NCBI GenBank assembly: GCA_963715815.1
Contig: OY970278.1
Coordinates: 62,001 to 126,000, forward strand
Direction: 5' to 3'
DNA length: 64,000 bases
Source of the DNA: JAFAMS01 sp963715815
GTDB taxonomy: Bacteria; Vulcanimicrobiota; Vulcanimicrobiia; Vulcanimicrobiales; Vulcanimicrobiaceae
The notes below the pieces were generated by a model. The model was given only the letters and a program-made list of their open reading frames with translations. It did not search any database and was not told the DNA's origin. Position 1 is the stretch's first letter; each line of letters starts with the position of its first letter. Of the stretch, positions 58,512 through 64,000 are shown piece by piece. A program made the translations under genes and the position numbers.

Positions 58512-60238
58512 GCCACCGCTTCAGCCCGCGCGCGAATCTCGCTGCCGAGATCGGCTGGATGGAGTGGGGGAACGACGCGTTCGAGCGCGCGACGTCTACG
58601 AACCGGCCGATCTTGCTCGGCATCTCGGCGGTTTGGTGCCACTGGTGTCATGTTATGGACGAGACGACATATTCAGATCAGCGCGTGATCGACTTGATTC
58701 GCGAGCGCTACGTTCCGATTCGCGTCGACAACGACCAACGTCCGGACGTCAATGCACGCTACAACATGGGCGGCTGGCCGACGACTGCGTTCCTCTCACC
58801 GAAGGGCGATATCCTCACCGGCGGGACGTACATTCCGCCGGATGATTTCGTCCGCGTTCTCGAACACGTCGCAAATCTTTGGGCAAACGAGCGCGACGAT
58901 CTCGAAGAGCGCATGCAAGCCAAGAAGCACACGCACACGCATCCACCCGGAAAAATCGATCCGGATGCGCCGGCTGCGATCGCAAGTGCGATCGTCGACG
59001 GCTACGACGAAGAGTTTGCCGGCTTCGGAACCGCGCCGAAGTTCCCGCAAACGGATGCGCTGCGGTATCTTCTACTCCTGCACCGTCGCGACCGCGTCGC
59101 AGGCAAAGCCGATGAAAGATTGTACGATATTCTCGCGCGTACAGCGCTCGCGATGGCGCGTGGCGGTATGTACGATCACATCGAGGGCGGCTTCTTTCGC
59201 TACTCGACCACGCGCGATTGGTCGGTCCCGCATTTCGAAAAGATGGCGGAAGATCACGCCGGCTTGCTGCGCTTTTATGCCGATCTCTACCGTGTCTCGG
59301 CAAACCCTCAGTTTGCGCAAACACTTCGTTCAGCGCTGCGATGGCTGCGCGGTGTGCTGCGCAATCCGGATAGTGCGCTCTTTGGCGGCAGTCAAGATGC
59401 GGACGAAGAATACTTTTCGCTTGCGCTCGCGTCACGCCAAAAGCGAACGCCTCCGTACGTCGATCGCACGGTTTACACGAATTGGAATGCCGGCCTCGCA
59501 AGCGCTCTGATCGCGGCATCGATCGCGCTCGATGACGATACGCTGCTCGACGAAGCGCGCGCCACCGTCGATGCGCTCTCCAGCGAGATGATGGGACCTG
59601 ACGGACTTGCGATGCACTTCCGCGCACCGGGCGGCGCAACGCAAATCAGCGGCCTTCTCACCGATCAGGTCGCCCTGCTCGATGCGCTGCTTTCCGTGCA
59701 CGCGGCAACGGGCATGCCGGGCTATCTGGATCGCGCGCGAGCGCTCGCGGATGCTACGATTGCGCGCCTGCAAGGCGATGACGGGGGCTTCGTCGACAAC
59801 GACGATACCTCAGCACTCGGCAACGTTCGGATTCCGCATGCGCCGCTTGACGAGAACGCGAAGCTCGCAGACGCTCTTCTCCGGCTTGGCACAATTCTGC
59901 ACGAGGAAAGCTACACGGACGTTGCCCGCGCAATCCTGGAATCGTTCGCCGGCAAGTGGCAGCGCGCAGGCTCCTTCGCTGCAACGTACGGTGCCGCAGT
60001 CTTGCGGCTGCTCGAGGAGCCGCTGACGATTACAATTGCGGGAGCGCCCGAGCGCAGCGAGGCGCTGCGCGATGCTGCGCTGCGTATTCCAGATCCGCTT
60101 GCCGTCGTCCACACGACCATCTCGAACGAAGCGCCGATCGCGACGATCTGTTCGGGGACGCGTTGCGCTGCGCCGGCAACGGATGCGACGACGCTCCAAG
60201 AATCGTGGGATGCGCTGCGTCAGTTACCGGTGCGGTAG
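58508..60238 (+). CDS. Thioredoxin-fold DUF255 protein (YyaL/SPATA20 family)
   Basis: A 576-residue protein with an N-terminal thioredoxin-like domain (about 1-165; redox motif 'AVWCHWCHVMDETTYSD', CxxC) followed by an (alpha/alpha) six-barrel-like catalytic region resembling N-acylglucosamine 2-epimerases ('GMYDHIEGGFFRYSTTRDWS', 'VPHFEKMAEDHAGLLRFY'). It is shorter than the usual 650-700 residues. Family role remains unclear; a redox-linked sugar enzyme has been suggested from the fold. The GTG start overlaps the preceding membrane protein gene by 4 nt. Its 3' end overlaps the convergent gene by 19 nt. Confidence 0.93.
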   Translation: MSHRFSPRANLAAEIGWMEWGNDAFERATSTNRPILLGISAVWCHWCHVMDETTYSDQRVIDLIRERYVPIRVDNDQRPDVNARYNMGGWPTTAFLSPKGDILTGGTYIPPDDFVRVLEHVANLWANERDDLEERMQAKKHTHTHPPGKIDPDAPAAIASAIVDGYDEEFAGFGTAPKFPQTDALRYLLLLHRRDRVAGKADERLYDILARTALAMARGGMYDHIEGGFFRYSTTRDWSVPHFEKMAEDHAGLLRFYADLYRVSANPQFAQTLRSALRWLRGVLRNPDSALFGGSQDADEEYFSLALASRQKRTPPYVDRTVYTNWNAGLASALIAASIALDDDTLLDEARATVDALSSEMMGPDGLAMHFRAPGGATQISGLLTDQVALLDALLSVHAATGMPGYLDRARALADATIARLQGDDGGFVDNDDTSALGNVRIPHAPLDENAKLADALLRLGTILHEESYTDVARAILESFAGKWQRAGSFAATYGAAVLRLLEEPLTITIAGAPERSEALRDAALRIPDPLAVVHTTISNEAPIATICSGTRCAAPATDATTLQESWDALRQLPVR

Positions 60239-61458
60239 AACGCGTCCCAATACCAGACGCCCCACACGCTCATCGCAATCGACCAACCGATAAGGATTTT
60301 CTCCCAACGTGGGAGTCCGGCACGCGCAGCAAGCGCCATCAGCACGAGCAGAAACGGCTCGAAGTCGAGCGCGTGGCGCATGCCGTACTGATACCAGCCG
60401 TTGAGATAATAAAGGAAGCTCGGTAGAGCGACGAGCGCGATCGTCGTCCAGATAACGGCGAGATACATCCGCGGTGCGCGCGCCCAAAATGCGAAGATGA
60501 GCGCCGGGCTGCTCCACGTGAGCGCGACTCCGTGAACGTCAACTTTGAAGATCGGCCACTGCGCAAGCTGACGATACTCGACGAGCACGGGCGCTTGGAA
60601 GAAAAACGAATAGAATTCGTACGGAAAATACGCGAGCCGGAACGGCGATCCGGTCGTCTGGCCCCAACCGTCTTGATGATAGAACTCGCTGTAGCCGATG
60701 TCGTACCAAACGCCCCAGCGCGCGAAGTTGTACCACACCCACAGAGCGGCAAACGGCACGAGCACGAGCGCAAAGTTACGCATACGCGCGATCCGCTGAC
60801 TCGGATCGGGCGATGGTGTTCCCGGCACAAAGCCGCCGTGCCAAAGGAAATGCGCGTAGAACGGCAGCGCGAGCAGCATCGTCGGGCGCGAGCCGATCGC
60901 GGCCGCCGCAAACAGAGCGACGAGCCAGGCTTTGGGTTTTTCCGCGGCAAGTTCGCGCAGTGCGAGCATCGTGAACGCGACCGCGGAGCAATGTTCGATA
61001 AACCAGACGTCGCCGAGCATCGAGCACCACCACAGCGTCGTACCGGCGTAGAGAAACGCGCACAGCCACATCGTTTCCCGGACGCCGACCCCAAGCCGCC
61101 GGAAGACATCCCACGCTGCGCTGACCGCGATCGCTCCGAGAATGATGGCGAGCGCCGTCTGGTTCGCCGCCGCGTGATACAAAAGCACGAGCGGAATCAT
61201 CAAGAGCGCCGGGATCGGCCCTTCGATCACGTAGTGCTGTCCGTTCCAAAGCACCGCGTCGCTGGTCGCGCCCGGCCAATCGATCCAGACGTGGCCGTGA
61301 AGGATCGCTTGCGCGAGCCGTGCGAGGTTGTCGTACTCCGTCGAGCGTCCGTGTGCGGCTGCAAACGCCAAGAGCAGCGCGACGAGCGTCGCGAGCAGCT
61401 GACCGTGACGATCGAGCAGATCGTTTAGACGCGACGGACGAACGTTATCCAAAACCAC
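60220..61458 (-). CDS. Polytopic membrane protein 2 (tandem paralogue)
   Basis: A 412-residue protein with about nine or ten membrane helices. It shares blocks with the preceding gene: 'QAILHGHVWIDWPGATSDAV' vs 'NAILHGHVWVV', 'RWGVWYDIGYSEFYHQD' vs 'RWGVWYDIGYAAWYHQD', and 'GWYQYGMRHALDFEPFLLVL' near the end. The plan resembles GT-C-type glycosyltransferases or O-antigen/lipid-linked sugar transferases, but the usual acidic loop motif is not clear. Start GTG 61458 (or TTG 61452) overlaps the upstream gene by about 30 nt. Substrate unknown. Confidence 0.72.
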   Translation of the reverse strand: MVLDNVRPSRLNDLLDRHGQLLATLVALLLAFAAAHGRSTEYDNLARLAQAILHGHVWIDWPGATSDAVLWNGQHYVIEGPIPALLMIPLVLLYHAAANQTALAIILGAIAVSAAWDVFRRLGVGVRETMWLCAFLYAGTTLWWCSMLGDVWFIEHCSAVAFTMLALRELAAEKPKAWLVALFAAAAIGSRPTMLLALPFYAHFLWHGGFVPGTPSPDPSQRIARMRNFALVLVPFAALWVWYNFARWGVWYDIGYSEFYHQDGWGQTTGSPFRLAYFPYEFYSFFFQAPVLVEYRQLAQWPIFKVDVHGVALTWSSPALIFAFWARAPRMYLAVIWTTIALVALPSFLYYLNGWYQYGMRHALDFEPFLLVLMALAARAGLPRWEKILIGWSIAMSVWGVWYWDAFYRTGN

Positions 61459-62609
61459 AATCCCCAAACGCCGGCAAGTGCGGAATACAGGCACAGGATG
61501 GCGCCCCACCAGCGCACGCCGCGTTGCGAACCAAGACACATCAACGCGAACAAAAATGGCTCGAAGTCGAGCGCGTGCCGCATTCCATATTGCGTGAATC
61601 CAACCACGTAGTAAAGGAAGTTCGGTGCGGCAACGAGCACGACGGCCGCCCAAAATGCGAGGACTAAGACGCCCGGCCGACGCGCAAAGAACGCCAGGAT
61701 CAAGGCCGGACTCGTGAACGGGAGCCCCGTCGCCCATTGAGTCACGCCGACGTACGGCCATCCGCGGAAGAACATCGGCGGATACAAGAAAAACGCGTAG
61801 AGCTGCATCGGAAGATAATTGATGGAAAACGGTGAGCCGAACGGCTGCCCGACCGGATCTTGGTGATACCACGCGGCGTAACCGATGTCGTACCAGACGC
61901 CCCAACGTTCCTGATTGTAGCGAAGCCACAATGCGGCGGCGATAACGCCGATGCTGAGGATCGACATCATGCGTCCGCGCCGCTCTTCGGGCGTAGCGCC
62001 GTACATCAAGACGAAAATATAAACCGGAATCGCGAGCACGAGTGAAAATCGCGAGAACGCTGCACAGACTGCAAAAACGAGAACGATCCATGCGCGCTTC
62101 TTGCCGGTCAACTCCAACAGAGCAAAGAGCGTGAAGCACACCGCGCTGACGTGCGCGATATACCACACGTCGCCGAAAATTCCGCAAAAGAACAAGTCGG
62201 TGCCAAGCAGCAAGAACAGCACGAGCAGCAAACGCGAACGCCACGGCACACCGAGCCGCGCGGCGAGTCCCCAGCCTGCGCCGATTGCAAGCGCGGTGAG
62301 GATGTACGAGAGTAGCGATTGGTTGGCGCCCAGTCCCCATATCGCGACCGCGGGGACAAGCAAAATGGCGGGCAGCGGCCCTTCGATGATGTACTGTCGC
62401 CCTTGATAGACGAGCGCGTCGATCCATGGTCCGGGCGTGACGACCCACACGTGCCCGTGCAAGATCGCGTTCGCGAGGATAACGTAGTTGTTGTAGGGCG
62501 TCGCGCGTGCGTGATAGACGATCAGCATCGCGACAAATGTCACGATTGTCGCAGCAATCGCGCCTAACCATACCCTCACGAAGAAAGGCCGTTCGACGGT
62601 GGCGTGCAA
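61425..62609 (-). CDS. Polytopic membrane protein 1 (tandem paralogue)
   Basis: A 394-residue membrane protein, first of a pair. Hydrophobic helices alternate with loops such as 'NAILHGHVWVVTPGPWIDAL', 'YQGRQYIIEGPLPAILLVPA' and 'RWGVWYDIGYAAWYHQDPVG'; the last conserved block is 'VGFTQYGMRHALDFEPFLFA'. A GT-C fold glycosyltransferase is possible. TTG 62609 is the longest start, 12 nt from the divergent serA start, so promoters must lie inside coding sequence. Gene duplication explains the second copy. Confidence 0.78.
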   Translation of the reverse strand: MHATVERPFFVRVWLGAIAATIVTFVAMLIVYHARATPYNNYVILANAILHGHVWVVTPGPWIDALVYQGRQYIIEGPLPAILLVPAVAIWGLGANQSLLSYILTALAIGAGWGLAARLGVPWRSRLLLVLFLLLGTDLFFCGIFGDVWYIAHVSAVCFTLFALLELTGKKRAWIVLVFAVCAAFSRFSLVLAIPVYIFVLMYGATPEERRGRMMSILSIGVIAAALWLRYNQERWGVWYDIGYAAWYHQDPVGQPFGSPFSINYLPMQLYAFFLYPPMFFRGWPYVGVTQWATGLPFTSPALILAFFARRPGVLVLAFWAAVVLVAAPNFLYYVVGFTQYGMRHALDFEPFLFALMCLGSQRGVRWWGAILCLYSALAGVWGLWFWITFVRRV

Positions 62610-62621
62610 CTACTCCGCCTC

Positions 62622-64000
62622 ATGCTGAACGCGCGCCGCGTCGTCGTTGCAGAACCGTTCGCTGAGAGTGGGCTTGCCGTCTTACGCGCCGCGGGGATCG
62701 AGGTCGACTCTCTCGTCGGCAAATCGCGCACTGCGCTGATCGAAGCAGTCGGCAATGCCGACGGTCTGATCGTGCGTTCCGAGACGAAAGTCGACCGCGA
62801 ATTGCTGGCGGCCGGCCAACGATTGCTCGCCGTCGCCCGTGCGGGCGTTGGTGTCGACGCGATCGACGTCGATGCTGCGACGCAAGCCGGCATCGTCGTC
62901 CTCAATACGCCCAGCGCGAACACGCTCGCCGCAACGGAGCAGACTTTCGGGCTGATGCTGGCGCTCGCGCGTCATACGCCGGACGCCGTCGCCGCGCTGC
63001 GCGCCGGCCGCTGGGATCGCAAACCGTTCGTCGGCACCGAGCTTTACGGAAAGACGCTTGGGATCGTCGGCCTCGGACGCATCGGCGGTAACGTTGCGCA
63101 ACGCGCACGCGCATTCGGGATGCGACTCCTCGGGCACGATCCGTATATTACGCAAGCGCGCGCCGACGCGTTCGATGTCACGCTCGTCTCGCTCGATGAG
63201 CTTTTGCAAGGCGCCGATATCGTGACGCTGCACGTCCCGCTCAGCGATCGCACGCGCGGCATCATCGGTGCACGCGAGCTGCAGCTGATGCAGCCGCATG
63301 CGTACGTCGTCAACTGTGCACGCGGCGGGATCATCGACGAGCGCGCCTTGCTCGATGCGCTCGATGCGGAAAAGCTTGCCGGTGCGGCGCTCGACGTTTT
63401 CGAAAACGAACCGCCGCCCGCCGGGGGCACCGCGCAGCGGCTGCAAGCGCATCCGAAAGTCGTCGCCACACCGCATCTCGGCGGCTCGACCGTCGAAGCG
63501 CTCGAACGGATCGCCGTCGAGCTCGCGCACGATCTAGCGCGCGTGTTGGTCGGAAGTCCGGCAGCCGGTGCCGTCAACGCGCCAAGCTTTGATGGCCCCG
63601 AGAGCGAGTGGCTTCAGCCATTCTTGGAAGCGGCGTATCGGATCGGACGTTTCTACCCGCAATACGCTCAGCCGACGTCGCTGCCGTCGTTCACGCTCGT
63701 TGCCGAAGGGGAGCTTGCGAACTTCGATCCCGGGCCGTTCGTCACGACGTTTTTATCGGGACTCTTGCAAGCCACGACCGATCGCCGGGTCACGATCGTT
63801 AACGCCGAAGCAATCGCTAAAGAACTGGGCGTGCGCGTCGAAGCGCGCACCGGTCCGCGCCGCGGAGCGTACGCGTCGACATTGCGTTTCATATGCGGCT
63901 CGACGACGATCACCGGAACGGTCGTTGGTTCGACGCCGCGCATCGTCGATCTGGATGGATTTGAGATCGATGCGACACCGGTCGGCGCCATGGTGCTCAC
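62622..64000 (+). CDS. serA: D-3-phosphoglycerate dehydrogenase (cut by window edge)
   Basis: First step of serine biosynthesis: 3-phosphoglycerate to 3-phosphohydroxypyruvate. 459 residues are visible. Substrate and NAD domains: 'LIVRSETKVDRELLAA', 'VARAGVGVDAIDVDAATQAG', 'LGIVGLGRIGGNVAQRARAF' (Rossmann), 'VVNCARGGIIDERALLDAL', 'AALDVFENEPP' and 'PHLGGSTVEALERIAVE' (catalytic His). The regulatory ASB-like domain follows (about 320 onward); the C-terminal ACT domain should lie past base 64000. An in-frame GTG at 62604 is a possible earlier start. Confidence 0.95.
   Translation, partial: MLNARRVVVAEPFAESGLAVLRAAGIEVDSLVGKSRTALIEAVGNADGLIVRSETKVDRELLAAGQRLLAVARAGVGVDAIDVDAATQAGIVVLNTPSANTLAATEQTFGLMLALARHTPDAVAALRAGRWDRKPFVGTELYGKTLGIVGLGRIGGNVAQRARAFGMRLLGHDPYITQARADAFDVTLVSLDELLQGADIVTLHVPLSDRTRGIIGARELQLMQPHAYVVNCARGGIIDERALLDALDAEKLAGAALDVFENEPPPAGGTAQRLQAHPKVVATPHLGGSTVEALERIAVELAHDLARVLVGSPAAGAVNAPSFDGPESEWLQPFLEAAYRIGRFYPQYAQPTSLPSFTLVAEGELANFDPGPFVTTFLSGLLQATTDRRVTIVNAEAIAKELGVRVEARTGPRRGAYASTLRFICGSTTITGTVVGSTPRIVDLDGFEIDATPVGAMVL

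Noticed and set aside
60220..62571. One 783-residue open frame covering both polytopic membrane genes
   Set aside because: Its first half is an out-of-frame, Arg-rich reading of the first membrane gene. Only the second half encodes a real hydrophobic protein.
1..64000. CRISPR arrays, rRNA genes, phage or transposase genes
   Set aside because: No regularly spaced repeats, rRNA signatures, or integrase/transposase motifs were seen on either strand.

Overview
The window is a dense, GC-rich (by eye about 58-60%) bacterial chromosome segment. It carries about 63 protein genes, one tRNA gene, one gene remnant and several non-coding elements. There is no rRNA, CRISPR array, phage module or transposase. 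Many neighbouring genes overlap by 4 nt (ATGA/GTGA), so transcripts are polycistronic. The gene mix suggests a soil-type aerobic heterotroph with a diderm-like envelope: an E2-E1 fused 2-oxoglutarate dehydrogenase, a split proton-translocating transhydrogenase, Ku/LigD end joining, CoA-transferase and gentisate-type catabolism, and a lipoprotein with a 'VSPS.QS' N-terminal domain plus a beta-propeller. I think the candidate phylum Eremiobacterota (WPS-2) is the best guess, but this is inference only.

Layout. 1-5.4 kb: 5' part of polA, a macroglobulin-like secreted protein and a lipoprotein on the minus strand, then three small plus-strand genes, two of them Cys-rich. 5.4-12.9 kb: a gentisate-dioxygenase-like cupin fused to a DUF5069 domain, divergent from a fumarylacetoacetase-family hydrolase that leads into pntAA-pntAB-pntB, a secreted protein, YceI and an amidohydrolase. 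12.9-16.5 kb: minus-strand operon of an oligopeptide-type binding protein, a class III CoA-transferase and an enoyl-CoA hydratase. 16.5-21.8 kb: DNA glycosylase and PEP-mutase-like enzyme, then an Lrp/AsnC regulator, 3,5-diaminohexanoate dehydrogenase, lysine 2,3-aminomutase and a LOG protein. 21.7-27.3 kb: LolA-like protein, FMN-type oxidoreductase, VOC protein and the 1327-residue oxoglutarate dehydrogenase.

27.3-34.9 kb is a signalling block: three tandem membrane adenylyl cyclases, the second lacking a catalytic arginine, facing an HD-GYP response regulator. 34.9-38.9 kb: an ArsR regulator diverges from a small gene and a DHA2 exporter across a palindromic promoter, followed by two periplasmic proteins. 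38.9-44.1 kb looks like accessory DNA: a histone-H1-like small protein, GlsB/YeaQ, two divergent secreted patatin lipases, short repeats, an alpha/beta hydrolase, a VOC protein and a short-chain dehydrogenase remnant that ends one base from the 3' end of a tRNA-Leu(CAG) gene.

44-50.7 kb: MFS transporter, PrpB-like lyase, HtrA-like protease, MmgE/PrpD protein, TetA-like MFS and a 2OG-Fe(II) oxygenase. 50.7-54.1 kb: a 44-residue membrane peptide, an ECF sigma factor and an alkyltransferase carrying an Ada zinc domain, then a beta-propeller lipoprotein. 54.1-58.2 kb: the non-homologous end-joining set (Ku, LigD polymerase part, LigD nuclease-ligase part, a 37-residue membrane peptide). 58.2-64 kb: a small membrane protein, a thioredoxin-fold DUF255 protein, two tandem polytopic membrane proteins and the start of serA.

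The most promising unusual points are the peptide/ECF/alkyltransferase operon, the cyclase triplet with one degenerate member, the E2-E1 fusion that keeps its lipoyl domain, the tRNA-Leu breakpoint, the split LigD, and the ArsR promoter palindrome.
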